Positions 1-6,729 of a stretch of DNA of 13,689 nucleotides are shown one piece after another (within the stretch, counting starts at the first letter, position 1; each line of letters starts with the position of its first letter). The notes beneath the pieces are model-generated. The model worked only from the letters and a program-made list of their open reading frames with translations, searched no databases and had not been told where the DNA came from. The stretch spans positions 1 to 13,689 of the forward strand of contig DWVS01000278.1 in the NCBI GenBank assembly GCA_019120115.1. Reading direction: 5' to 3'. The DNA is from Eisenbergiella intestinigallinarum. GTDB lineage: Bacteria > Bacillota > Clostridia > Lachnospirales > Lachnospiraceae. The translations under genes were made by a program, and so were the position numbers.

Positions 1-117
1 GCGTAAGCGACATCTTCCTTTCCGCCGCAGTGCGATCCACCGGAGGTTTTTATTCGATAGGAAATGAAATTTCCTATCGAATAAAAAGTCCTTACTCTCT
101 CTTTTTTGCAGGCTTTG
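1..117. other. Non-coding left edge
   Basis: No convincing gene is visible in this edge segment. Short open stretches cross it in several frames, but none has a good ribosome binding site or a recognisable product. It contains the perfect inverted repeat at 47-87 and pyrimidine-rich DNA before the terminator. It could belong to a repeat element or to the intergenic space of a gene outside the window. Confidence 0.5.
47..87. repeat. Perfect 19-bp inverted repeat with 3-nt spacer
   Basis: The arms at 47-65 and 69-87 are exact reverse complements over 19 bases, with only GAA between them. The arms begin with T5 and end with A5, so on neither strand is the hairpin followed by a U tract; this is not a normal intrinsic terminator. 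The central core reads GATAGGAAAT / ATTTCCTATC. It may be a protein-binding palindrome, a REP-like or miniature repeat, or a structured RNA end. No second copy of the core was noticed in this window. Confidence 0.85.
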
Positions 118-166
118 AAAAAGGAAGGGACCGCTGCCATAAATCCGCAGCGGCCCTTTCCTTTTT
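118..166 (-). terminator. Bidirectional intrinsic terminator after glgB
   Basis: The arms 118-137 and 147-166 pair over about 20 positions, with one G-U wobble and one mismatch, around a 9-nt loop (138-146). The GC-rich part is at the loop end. A5 on the left and T5 on the right supply a U tract on both strands. It lies 26 bases past the glgB stop codon and would also stop a plus-strand transcript entering from the left. Confidence 0.85.
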
Positions 167-191
167 CCATTTTTTCCATTTTTATCCCGTG

Positions 192-2066
192 TCAGAAGTC
201 CTCCGTCCGCATCAGATACAGCGCGCCGAAGGCAGGAAGATCGATTGCCAGCGTCCCGTTCTCTGTACGAATGCGCTTTCCCCGTTCTTTTCCAGCCTCC
301 CCCGTTCCTCCGTAAATATCCCAGTTGCTGGAAAGGCAGAGCGTATAACCGCCCTCCTCCCTCTTCGCTCCGTCCTTCTTCTCCTGTCCCTCCGGGTTCA
401 GCAGCAGAGGAAAATCCTTGTGCTCCTTTTCTGAAAAATTGAAAAGAGCCAGCAGCTCCTGCTTTCCATCCGTACGCAGGAAGGCATAGACACATTTCTC
501 CTCCTCATGACAGTCCACCCAGCGAAAGCCTTCCCTGTCATAATCCAGCGCCCAGAAGGCCGGCGTTTCCAGATAAATCCGGTTCAGCTCCTTCATGAAC
601 GCATGAAAACCGTCATGCAGAGGAAAGGCAAGCAGTCCCCAGTCCAGCTCCCTTTTTTCGTCCCACTCCCGGAAATGGGCCAGCTCATTTCCCATAAAGT
701 TCAGCTTTTTACCGGGATGGGCATACATATACATGTACAGGGCGCGCGCCTGGGGAAATTTCTTTTCATAATCCCCGTTCATCTTCTGGATGATGGTCGC
801 CTTCCCGTGCACCACCTCGTCATGCGAGAAGGGCAGCAGATAGTTTTCTTCATAATAGTACATCATAGAAAAAGTCAGCCTGTGATAATCCCGGACTCTG
901 TACTCCGGATCCGTGCGGAAATAATCCAGCGTGTCGTTCATCCAGCCCATGTCCCATTTATAATCGAAGCCAAGGCCTCCCTCTTCCGCCTTCTTCGTCA
1001 CGCCTGGAAAGCTGGTGGAATCCTCCGCCGCGAGCAGGATGCCGTGATTGCGCTCCTTCAGCCCCGCGTTCATGTACTGCAGAAACGAAACCGCATTTCC
1101 ATTCACGCCCCGCTCCGGCTGCCCCTGCCAGTAAATCATGTTACTGATCGCATCCATGCGAAGCCCGTCAAAATGATATTCTTTCAGCCAGTAGTCCGCA
1201 CAGGACTGCAGAAAGCTTCTCACCTCCCCGCGGGAATGCATGAAATTCTTACTCCCCCACTCGCTGTTCCCCACATCCCGGTTTGGATATTCGTACAGCG
1301 CGGTGCCGTCATAGTCCGCGAGGGCATAGTCATCCACCGCGAAATGCACCGGGACGAAATCAAGAATCAGGCCGATTCCGTTCTGATGAAACAGATCCAC
1401 CATTTTTTTCAGCTCATCCGCCGTCCCGTAACGCGAAGTCGGGCTGAAAAATCCGGTCTGCTGATAGCCCCAGGACTCGTCGCAGGGATGCTCTCCCAGA
1501 GGCATCAGCTCCACATAATTATATCCGTACTCCTTCAGATAGGGGATGAGAAGCTCTGCCAGCTCATCATAATGATACCACTTCTCCACCGCTTCTTTCT
1601 GTGCCTCCGCGCTGTCACACGCTTCGGAAGCGGGCCGCTTCCAGGAGCCCATATGTATCTCATAGATGTTCAGCGGCCCCTTCCTGCAGTCGTTTCTTTT
1701 CTTCATCCATCCGGAATCATGAAAGGAATACGCCGTCATGTCCCGGATAAAGCTGGCGTTCTGCGGCCTCAGTTCCATGCCGAATCCATAGGGGTCACAG
1801 TGATCCCGAAAGCTCCCGTCCTTCCTCCAGATCCGGTATTTATACATGTCCCCCGCCTTCGCCTCCGGGATCAGGCATTCCCAGAAATTTCCGTCGTAAA
1901 CCTTTTCCATCGGCGTCTCCTCCCAATCGTTGAAGGAGCCGATCACCGAAACCTTCTCCGCCGCCGGTGCAAACGTCCGAAACACCGCGCCCGCCTTCTG
2001 CGGCCTGCATCCCAGAAATTCATATGCATCAAAAATTTTCCCGGTATAAAATCCATACATATCCAT
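192..2066 (-). CDS. glgB: 1,4-alpha-glucan branching enzyme
   Basis: This enzyme makes the alpha-1,6 branches of glycogen in the cytoplasm by cutting alpha-1,4 chains and transferring the pieces. Seen here: an N-terminal CBM48-like segment (FRTFAPAAEKVSVIGSFNDW, about residues 29-48), then a GH13 barrel with DFVPVHF (about 236-242), GLRMDAISN with nucleophile Asp305, AEDS with acid/base Glu348, and SHDEVVHG with Asp416, then an all-beta C-terminal domain. All catalytic residues are present. At about 624 residues it has the usual GlgB length. The chosen start is the ATG at 2066, giving MDMYGFYTGKIFDAYE, which fits the family N-terminus. An in-frame GTG at 2087 lies inside a leader hairpin and is less likely. 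Neither start has a strong adjacent ribosome binding site. No other glycogen gene is nearby, so it appears to be transcribed alone. Confidence 0.95.
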   Translation of the reverse strand: MDMYGFYTGKIFDAYEFLGCRPQKAGAVFRTFAPAAEKVSVIGSFNDWEETPMEKVYDGNFWECLIPEAKAGDMYKYRIWRKDGSFRDHCDPYGFGMELRPQNASFIRDMTAYSFHDSGWMKKRNDCRKGPLNIYEIHMGSWKRPASEACDSAEAQKEAVEKWYHYDELAELLIPYLKEYGYNYVELMPLGEHPCDESWGYQQTGFFSPTSRYGTADELKKMVDLFHQNGIGLILDFVPVHFAVDDYALADYDGTALYEYPNRDVGNSEWGSKNFMHSRGEVRSFLQSCADYWLKEYHFDGLRMDAISNMIYWQGQPERGVNGNAVSFLQYMNAGLKERNHGILLAAEDSTSFPGVTKKAEEGGLGFDYKWDMGWMNDTLDYFRTDPEYRVRDYHRLTFSMMYYYEENYLLPFSHDEVVHGKATIIQKMNGDYEKKFPQARALYMYMYAHPGKKLNFMGNELAHFREWDEKRELDWGLLAFPLHDGFHAFMKELNRIYLETPAFWALDYDREGFRWVDCHEEEKCVYAFLRTDGKQELLALFNFSEKEHKDFPLLLNPEGQEKKDGAKREEGGYTLCLSSNWDIYGGTGEAGKERGKRIRTENGTLAIDLPAFGALYLMRTEDF

Positions 2067-2077
2067 AACCGCTTCCG

Positions 2078-2117
2078 CTGTCCTCACCCGCGTCGGATAC
2101 CCGCCGACAGAGGACAG
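2078..2117 (-). promoter_or_regulatory. Hairpin in glgB leader
   Basis: The arms 2078-2085 and 2110-2117 (CTGTCCTC / GAGGACAG) are perfectly complementary, and a second stem, 2092-2096 with 2104-2108 (GTCGG / CCGAC), lies inside. On the glgB transcript this structure sits between a strong Shine-Dalgarno-like GGAAAGGAGG (2120-2129) and the start codon at 2066. The first arm can alternatively pair with that upstream purine stretch, over about 5 bp. Control of glgB translation by this fold is inference. Confidence 0.5.
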
Positions 2118-2152
2118 TCTCCTCCTTTCCTGCCAATAAACGGCCTTTGCTT

Positions 2153-2180
2153 ATTTGACCATAGTCGTTTATTTTGTTAA
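2153..2180 (-). promoter_or_regulatory. Candidate glgB promoter
   Basis: On the minus strand, TTAACA (2175-2180) and TCAAAT (2153-2158) are separated by 16 bp. They match the sigma-A consensus at 5 of 6 and 4 of 6 positions. The site overlaps the oppositely directed promoter of the TetR-type gene almost completely. Confidence 0.45.
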
Positions 2181-2183
2181 AAT
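2155..2183 (+). promoter_or_regulatory. Candidate promoter of the TetR-type gene
   Basis: TTGACC (2155-2160) and TAAAAT (2178-2183) are separated by exactly 17 bp and each match the sigma-A consensus at 5 of 6 positions. Transcription would start near 2190, leaving a leader of about 107 bases before the ATG at 2297. Confidence 0.7.
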
Positions 2184-2296
2184 GATTGTAACCAATTCAG
2201 CAGCCTGCCGCCACCATCAGTTCTGCGGAAAGGTCGTTTATTCAACTTTTTTTCCAAACTGTCGAAAATCGATATCGAAAGAAAAGAGGGAAAATC

Positions 2297-2869
2297 ATGG
2301 ATCTTCGCGTACAGAGAACCCGAATGAATATCAGAGATGCCTTTATCGAGCTTCGTTCCCGGAAGCCCATCGAAAAAATTACAGTAAAAGAGCTGGCAGA
2401 GGCCGCTTTCATCAACAAGGCAACCTTCTACCAGCATTATGCGGATCTTTATGATCTGTCCGAATCCATGGAGGATGAACTGATCGACAACATCATCGGC
2501 TCCATCCCCCATCCCGATACCCTCCTTGATGATCCAAAACAGGCGACGCTGGAAATTTTCAGCGCCTTTTCCAGTCAGACCAGACTTCTGGAAATCCTTT
2601 TTTCCGGCAGCCGCAGAAGCGTTCTGATCGGAAAGCTGGAAAGCCGCATCCGGGATCTGATTCTGAAAAAATATCCGGATTATGAAGGGTCTCCCGGAGC
2701 GGAGGTGCTGATCACCTTCCTCATCCAGGGCTCCTTCCACGCCTATCTGAAGCATGGAGGAGAGGATCCGGAAAGCCGCCGGAGGACGGTTTCACTCATC
2801 GCCTCCCTGGTCAAGCGTCTCCAGCCGTTCCCTGCTCTTCCGGATGAAAATGCTCCTGATAAATCCTGA
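2297..2869 (+). CDS. TetR/AcrR family transcriptional regulator
   Basis: This 190-residue protein has the two-domain layout of TetR-type repressors. The N-terminal helix-turn-helix covers about residues 10-50, with the family-typical run ITVKELAEAAFINKATFYQHY (residues 28-48). The C-terminal helical ligand/dimer domain is not similar to one I can assign a ligand to. The ATG has an AGAGGG ribosome binding site 6 bases upstream. The gene diverges from glgB and is the only plus-strand gene in the window. Autoregulation, and possibly control of glgB, are plausible from the position; no drug-efflux pump gene lies next to it. Its last 59 bases overlap the 3' end of the convergent parvulin gene. Confidence 0.93.
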   Translation: MDLRVQRTRMNIRDAFIELRSRKPIEKITVKELAEAAFINKATFYQHYADLYDLSESMEDELIDNIIGSIPHPDTLLDDPKQATLEIFSAFSSQTRLLEILFSGSRRSVLIGKLESRIRDLILKKYPDYEGSPGAEVLITFLIQGSFHAYLKHGGEDPESRRRTVSLIASLVKRLQPFPALPDENAPDKS

Positions 2870-3914
2870 AAAAGCTGTCCGTATTCACTTCTTCGTCCCG
2901 GATCATGGAAACGGACTCCCAGAGGGGCTCATTCAGATTGCGCGGAAGGGAATCCACAAAGGCGTCATATTCCTGACCGAACACCTCATCCCGCCTCTGT
3001 TCCGCGATTTTTTCCTTATTGCGGTCCGTTTCCTCCCGGTTAAAGGTGCTGATGCACTTGATGATCTCATATCCTTCTGAGGTTTCCACCACGCCGCTGA
3101 TTTCATCCGTTCCCAGGTTGAAAGCCGCCTCCTCAAAGGCGGCCTCCTGCTCCCCCTTTCCAAAGGAGAGCGTACTTTCCGACGCGTCGCTGTACTTCTC
3201 GATCAGAGACTCGAACGCTTCTCCGGAAACGGCCTCCTCCCGCACGCGCAGCGCTTCTTCGTAGCAGCGCCCCTTTTCCTCCTCTGAAAAAGGCGTCGTG
3301 GTTCCGTCCGCATTGTGTGTTACGGTGCGGATCAGAATATGCTGCACCGTAATGGTGCGCGCCTCATCATCGCTGATCTCCGGATTGATATCCCCGATGA
3401 TTTCCCGGTACACCTTATCCGCCAGCGCGTAATCCCGGTACATCCCCTCAGCCAGCTCCTGCGTCACTCCCAGCGCTTCCTTTTCCGTATCGCTTAAGGA
3501 TTCCAGATACGCCGCCGCAGCCTCCTGCACCAGCTTCTCCTCCTGTGCCTGCAGCGTCACGCCACGCCTGTCCGCCAGCAGGGTCATCGCCTTGACCTGA
3601 GACAGCTTCGCCAGCACATTTTCCTTCAGCCGTTCTTCCAGCGCTTCCCCCTCCCCTGCCGCGTTCCAGATGTCACTGCCATATACCGATTCATACAGAT
3701 TCTGCTCCGTCGTCAGATACACCATGAGCTCCGCCAGGCTGCAGGAACGGTCCGCCAGCCGGAAGACCTCGTTCCGGTGAAAGCCCGTCGTCAGGACAAT
3801 TTCCATCGTTTCGCCGCCCGCACAGCCCGTCAGGGACAACAGAAGGCCGAACACCAGAAGAAGGACTCCCGCTCGGGAATGCCTTCTCCCTTTTTCTTTT
3901 TTACTTTTATTCAT
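2811..3914 (-). CDS. Parvulin-type peptidylprolyl isomerase lipoprotein (PrsA-like)
   Basis: This is probably a membrane-anchored extracytoplasmic chaperone or prolyl isomerase that helps secreted proteins fold. Of its 367 residues, the first 31 form a lipoprotein signal: a basic start, a hydrophobic stretch (about 16-28) and a lipobox L-T-G-C with Cys31. A helical SurA/PrsA-like segment spans about 55-180. A parvulin domain follows (about 187-290), with VQHILIRT at 190-197 and FNLGTDEISGVVETSEGYEII at 264-284. A short linker and acidic tail close the protein. The start overlaps the stop of the upstream dehydrogenase gene by 8 bp and has a GGGAGG site, so translation is probably coupled. The assignment rests on architecture; the parvulin domain is recognisable but divergent, so pure chaperone function is possible. 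Confidence 0.85.
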   Translation of the reverse strand: MNKSKKEKGRRHSRAGVLLLVFGLLLSLTGCAGGETMEIVLTTGFHRNEVFRLADRSCSLAELMVYLTTEQNLYESVYGSDIWNAAGEGEALEERLKENVLAKLSQVKAMTLLADRRGVTLQAQEEKLVQEAAAAYLESLSDTEKEALGVTQELAEGMYRDYALADKVYREIIGDINPEISDDEARTITVQHILIRTVTHNADGTTTPFSEEEKGRCYEEALRVREEAVSGEAFESLIEKYSDASESTLSFGKGEQEAAFEEAAFNLGTDEISGVVETSEGYEIIKCISTFNREETDRNKEKIAEQRRDEVFGQEYDAFVDSLPRNLNEPLWESVSMIRDEEVNTDSFFRIYQEHFHPEEQGTAGDA

Positions 3915-5352
3915 ATCTTCCTCCCGAAGTACCGCATGCCGCCTGTTTGTCCGTGCCGAATCTCTTCAGAATGCTTTCCGCCGCACTCAGCCCGTTCGCA
4001 GAGGCCTGCTGCAGCCCCCTGGTCACACCGGCGCCATCCCCGATGGCCCGGAGCCCCTTGATGCTCGTTTCAAAATCCTGATCCACCACCACCCGGTTGG
4101 AATAAAATTTCACCTCCACGCCGTACAGAAGCGTCTCATCGCTCGCAATTCCCGGCGTCACCTTATCCAGCGCCCGGATCATCTCCTCAATATCCACCAT
4201 AATGCGGTGCGGGAACACCAGGGAAAGGTCTCCGGGAACCGCATCCTTCAGGGTAGGGATCAGGTTGTTGCGGCATAGCCGCTCCTCCGTGGTCCTTCTT
4301 CCCCGCTTGAAGTCTCCGTAGGTCTGTACCAGGATCTTTCCGCCGCAGAGCATGTTGGACAGCTCTGCAATCTTTCTCCCATACTCGATGGGCGTGCTGA
4401 AGGGTCTGGTGAAATTCTTGGAAACCAGCAGCGCAAAATTGGTGTTTTCCGTTTTATATTCCTGCGCCTTATAGGCATGGCCGTTCACCACGGCAAGCCC
4501 GCCGTCATAATATTCCGCAGCCACCTCGCCGGAGGGATTCGTGCAGAAGGTGCGCACCTTGTCGTCAAAGGTCGGAGTATAAAAAACCAGCTTGGCCTCA
4601 TAGAGATTTTCATTCAGAAACTGCATGACCTCGTCCCGCACCTCCACGCGCACGCCGATATCCACCGTTCCCGGAACCGTCTCAATCCCGATCTCATGGC
4701 ATTTGTCCTTGAACCAGTCCGCGCCTTCGCGGCCCACCGCGCAGACCACTTCGTCCGCGAGGAAGGTTTCTCCCGCATCCGTCACCACGCCCTGCGCGCG
4801 GCCCTCTTCCACCAGGATTTCCTTCACCATGGTGTTGAAACGCATGGAAACGCCCTCCTCCATAAGATGCTGCTGGAGGCGGGAATAAATCTTATATCCC
4901 TCTTCCGTTCCCAGATGCCGGATCGGACATTCCACCAGCTTCAGGTTCGCGTTAATCGCCTTCCGCCGGATCTTCCGGATTTCCTTCTCCTTATCCACAC
5001 CGTATACCTTCGTGTCCGCGCCGAACTTCAGATAGATGTCGTCCGATTCCCCGATCAACTCCTTCGTCCGCTCATAGCCGAGGATCTGCGGCAGATTTCC
5101 GCCCACGTCCGGAGACAGGGAGAGCTTTCCATCCGAAAAAGCGCCGGCCCCTGCAAATCCCGTTGTGATGGCGCATGGATGACAGCCCGCGCATACGCCC
5201 GTTTTTCTTTTGGAACAGACCCGCTTCTCGATGGGCCTTCCCTTCTCTATCATGAGTACCTTCAGTTCTTTTCTCTTCTCCAGCAGCCTGTAGGCACAGA
5301 AAATGCCTCCCGGACCTGCTCCGATGATGATTACGTCATACTTTTCTGCCAT
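3907..5352 (-). CDS. FAD-dependent dehydrogenase (NAD(P)/FAD oxidoreductase, COG2509-like)
   Basis: This 481-residue cytoplasmic flavoprotein has unknown substrate. The N-terminal Rossmann motif is YDVIIIGAGPGGIFCAYRL (residues 5-23). A second FAD contact, LRAIGDGAGVTRGLQQA, lies at about 434-450. A cysteine cluster follows the first motif (Cys46, Cys54, Cys57 and Cys60), then GFAGAGAFSDGKLSL (65-79), which is typical of this family of large FAD-dependent dehydrogenases. The ATG at 5352 has an AAAGGAAG site about 8 bases upstream. It is the first gene of a two-gene unit with the parvulin lipoprotein and has its own strong promoter. Family membership is clear; no reaction can be assigned. The closely spaced cysteines could hold a metal or serve in redox chemistry, but that is inference. 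Confidence 0.85.
   Translation of the reverse strand: MAEKYDVIIIGAGPGGIFCAYRLLEKRKELKVLMIEKGRPIEKRVCSKRKTGVCAGCHPCAITTGFAGAGAFSDGKLSLSPDVGGNLPQILGYERTKELIGESDDIYLKFGADTKVYGVDKEKEIRKIRRKAINANLKLVECPIRHLGTEEGYKIYSRLQQHLMEEGVSMRFNTMVKEILVEEGRAQGVVTDAGETFLADEVVCAVGREGADWFKDKCHEIGIETVPGTVDIGVRVEVRDEVMQFLNENLYEAKLVFYTPTFDDKVRTFCTNPSGEVAAEYYDGGLAVVNGHAYKAQEYKTENTNFALLVSKNFTRPFSTPIEYGRKIAELSNMLCGGKILVQTYGDFKRGRRTTEERLCRNNLIPTLKDAVPGDLSLVFPHRIMVDIEEMIRALDKVTPGIASDETLLYGVEVKFYSNRVVVDQDFETSIKGLRAIGDGAGVTRGLQQASANGLSAAESILKRFGTDKQAACGTSGGRYE
3918..3925 (-). promoter_or_regulatory. Ribosome binding site of the parvulin gene inside the upstream gene
   Basis: GGGAGGAA lies 3 bases before the ATG at 3914 and within the last codons of the FAD dehydrogenase. 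It supports this start and re-initiation by ribosomes finishing the upstream gene. Confidence 0.75.
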
Positions 5353-5405
5353 ATTAAAATCTTCCTTTTCGCCATCTGCCGGCCCGTCAGAGCCGGCCCG
5401 CGCTC

Positions 5406-5435
5406 ATTATATCACACTTCCTTACCGCCTGCCAA
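5406..5435 (-). promoter_or_regulatory. Promoter of the FAD dehydrogenase/parvulin unit
   Basis: On the minus strand, TTGGCA (5430-5435) and a perfect TATAAT (5406-5411) are 18 bp apart. The leader of roughly 50 bases contains a GC-rich hairpin in which GCCGGC at 5379-5384 pairs with a second GCCGGC at 5393-5398. Confidence 0.8.
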
Positions 5436-5441
5436 CGGCCG

Positions 5442-5480
5442 AAAAAAAGGAGGAACAGCCCTTCTCCGGCTCTCCCTCCT
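5442..5480 (-). terminator. Intrinsic terminator of ilvE
   Basis: On the minus strand the arms AGGAGGGAGAGCC (5468-5480) and GGCTGTTCCTCCT (5448-5460) pair with a short internal mismatch around a 7-nt loop, followed by a T7 tract. It lies just upstream of the next promoter and separates the two transcription units. Confidence 0.88.
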
Positions 5481-5481
5481 G

Positions 5482-5560
5482 TCTGTGAAAATGCAGATTC
5501 TTTTTGACATGGCGCCCGCCGCAGCTTCTGCATGCTGCCCGCAGGCGCCTGTCTCACAGA
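5482..5560 (-). ncRNA. Candidate structured RNA in the ilvE 3' region
   Basis: On the minus strand this stretch between the ilvE stop codon and the terminator contains a 7-bp outer stem (5554-5560 with 5482-5488). Inside is a GC-rich hairpin of about 14 bp (5534-5549 with 5511-5525). The hairpin loop contains ATGCAGA (5527-5533), exactly complementary to TCTGCAT at 5491-5497, so a pseudoknot is possible. With the adjacent terminator this resembles the 3' end of a small RNA. No known family was recognised. Confidence 0.4.
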
Positions 5561-5571
5561 TTCCCTGCGGA

Positions 5572-6597
5572 TCAGAGAATTCTTCTCACCCAGCCTTCCG
5601 GTCCCTCGATCCGGCCCATCTGGATTCCGGTCAGGGTGTCGTACAGCTTTTTGACCACCGGCCCCATCTCGTCCATGCCGCTCGGGAAACAGATTTCCTT
5701 CCCATGATCCACAATCTTGCCCACAGGGCTGAGCACCGCGGCGGTGCCGCACAGACCGCACTCCGCAAAATCCTTCAGCTCCTCCAGCTTCACAGGACGC
5801 TCCTCCACTTCCATGCCGAGGATATCTCTCGCAACCACTACCAGAGAACGTCTGGTGATGGAAGGAAGGATGCTTCCTGATTTGGGAATCACTACTTTTC
5901 CCTCCTTATCCACGAACAGGAAGTTGGCTCCTCCCGTCTCCTCCACGTAGGTTCTCGTGGCCGGATCCAGGAACAGATTCTCGTCAAAGCCGTTGGCATG
6001 CGCGGTCACGCAGGCATGCAGGCTCATCGCGTAGTTCAGTCCCGCCTTGATGTGGCCCGTTCCGTGCGGTGCCGCCCGGTCAAAATCGCTGACGCACAGC
6101 GTGATGGGCTTCGCGCCGCCCTTGAAATAAGGTCCTACGGGAGTGACGAACACGCGGAACTGATATTCCTCAGCAGGCTTTACGCCGATAACTGAAGAGC
6201 TTGCAAACATATAGGGACGGATATACAGCGTCGCTCCGCTTCCATAAGGAGGTACCCATGCTGCGTTCGCCGCCACCACCCGGTCGATGGCTTCCAGGAA
6301 TCTCTCCTTCGGAAAAGGCGGCATTTCCAGCCTCTTCGCGCTGTCAATCATGCGCTCCGCATTCAGATCGGGGCGGAAAGTGACGATGTGGCCATTCTCC
6401 GTCGTATACGCCTTCAGGCCTTCGAAGACCTCCTGGCAGTACTGCAGAATTCCCGCGCACTCATTCAGCACAACCTGCGCATCATCCGTCAGAGTTCCTT
6501 CATCCCAGGCGCCGTTCTTATAGTTGGAGACATAGCGCTTGTCCGTTACCATATAGCCAAAGCCAAGATTGGCCCAGTCGATGTTTTTCTTTTCCAC
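5572..6597 (-). CDS. ilvE: Branched-chain amino acid aminotransferase
   Basis: This is a PLP enzyme of fold type IV that transfers amino groups between branched-chain 2-oxo acids and glutamate, the last step of Leu/Ile/Val synthesis and the first of breakdown. The PLP lysine is in GHIKAGLNYA, and the phosphate and cofactor contacts are in YVEETGGANFLF and CGTAAVLSPVG. FEGLKAY and YIRPYMF are family marks. The GTG at 6597 (MEKKNIDWANLGFGY, 341 residues) is preferred: AGGA lies 9 bases upstream and the product begins as relatives do. An ATG three codons earlier (6606) has AGGA directly adjacent, which is too close. The gene has its own promoter and terminator. The motif Cys-Gly-Leu-Cys just before the GTA loop is a small oddity. 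Confidence 0.96.
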   Translation of the reverse strand: MEKKNIDWANLGFGYMVTDKRYVSNYKNGAWDEGTLTDDAQVVLNECAGILQYCQEVFEGLKAYTTENGHIVTFRPDLNAERMIDSAKRLEMPPFPKERFLEAIDRVVAANAAWVPPYGSGATLYIRPYMFASSSVIGVKPAEEYQFRVFVTPVGPYFKGGAKPITLCVSDFDRAAPHGTGHIKAGLNYAMSLHACVTAHANGFDENLFLDPATRTYVEETGGANFLFVDKEGKVVIPKSGSILPSITRRSLVVVARDILGMEVEERPVKLEELKDFAECGLCGTAAVLSPVGKIVDHGKEICFPSGMDEMGPVVKKLYDTLTGIQMGRIEGPEGWVRRIL

Positions 6598-6663
6598 TTT
6601 TCTCATTCCTCACTTTCCACACTTCAATCTGATGCATCATTAAACTACTTTATATCGTCTGTT

Positions 6664-6691
6664 ATTATAGCACCATTTCCGTGTGCGTCAA
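6664..6691 (-). promoter_or_regulatory. Promoter of ilvE
   Basis: On the minus strand, TTGACG (6686-6691) and a perfect TATAAT (6664-6669) are 16 bp apart. The leader is roughly 60 bases long and shows no obvious T-box or leader-peptide attenuator. The -35 lies about 40 bases past the corA stop codon. Confidence 0.82.
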
Positions 6692-6729
6692 AGTTTTTTT
6701 TGCATAAAAATGCACGAACCGCAAAAACC

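Larger units (their letters stand above)
2135..2242. repeat. Three copies of the octamer CGTTTATT between glgB and tetR-type gene
   Basis: CGTTTATT occurs at 2166-2173 and 2235-2242 on the plus strand and at 2135-2142 on the minus strand. The first two plus-strand copies share the longer GTCGTTTATT. The middle copy falls between the -35 and -10 of both divergent promoters. These are candidate operator half-sites; the binding protein is unknown, and the adjacent TetR-type regulator is the obvious candidate. Confidence 0.45.

Noticed and set aside
1..17. Possible minus-strand gene start at the left edge (AAAGGAAG directly before ATG)
   Set aside because: The purine tract touches the ATG with no spacing and only four codons are visible, so a start cannot be supported.
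507..2180. Long plus-strand open frame (557 codons) opposite glgB
   Set aside because: It is the antisense shadow of a clear GH13 gene, rich in His, Arg and Pro, without a recognisable domain or good ribosome binding site. GC-rich codon use on the coding strand keeps the opposite frame open.
2269..2278. Palindrome TCGATATCGA close to the TetR-type start
   Set aside because: Ten bases is short and it lies deep in the expected leader; it could be an operator, but nothing beyond its symmetry supports this.
2177..2755. Minus-strand open frame opposite the TetR-type gene
   Set aside because: The plus strand encodes a clear helix-turn-helix protein with a proper start site. The minus frame covers the intergenic promoter region and has no motif.
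4477..5880. Long plus-strand open frame opposite the FAD dehydrogenase and into ilvE
   Set aside because: It crosses two real genes, a terminator and a promoter on the other strand, and its predicted protein has no known motif.
6686..6729. Possible terminator after corA
   Set aside because: The only stems are A/T-rich (GCAT/ATGC and TTTTTGC/GCAAAAA) and on the minus strand they are followed by A, not U. Transcription may continue into ilvE.
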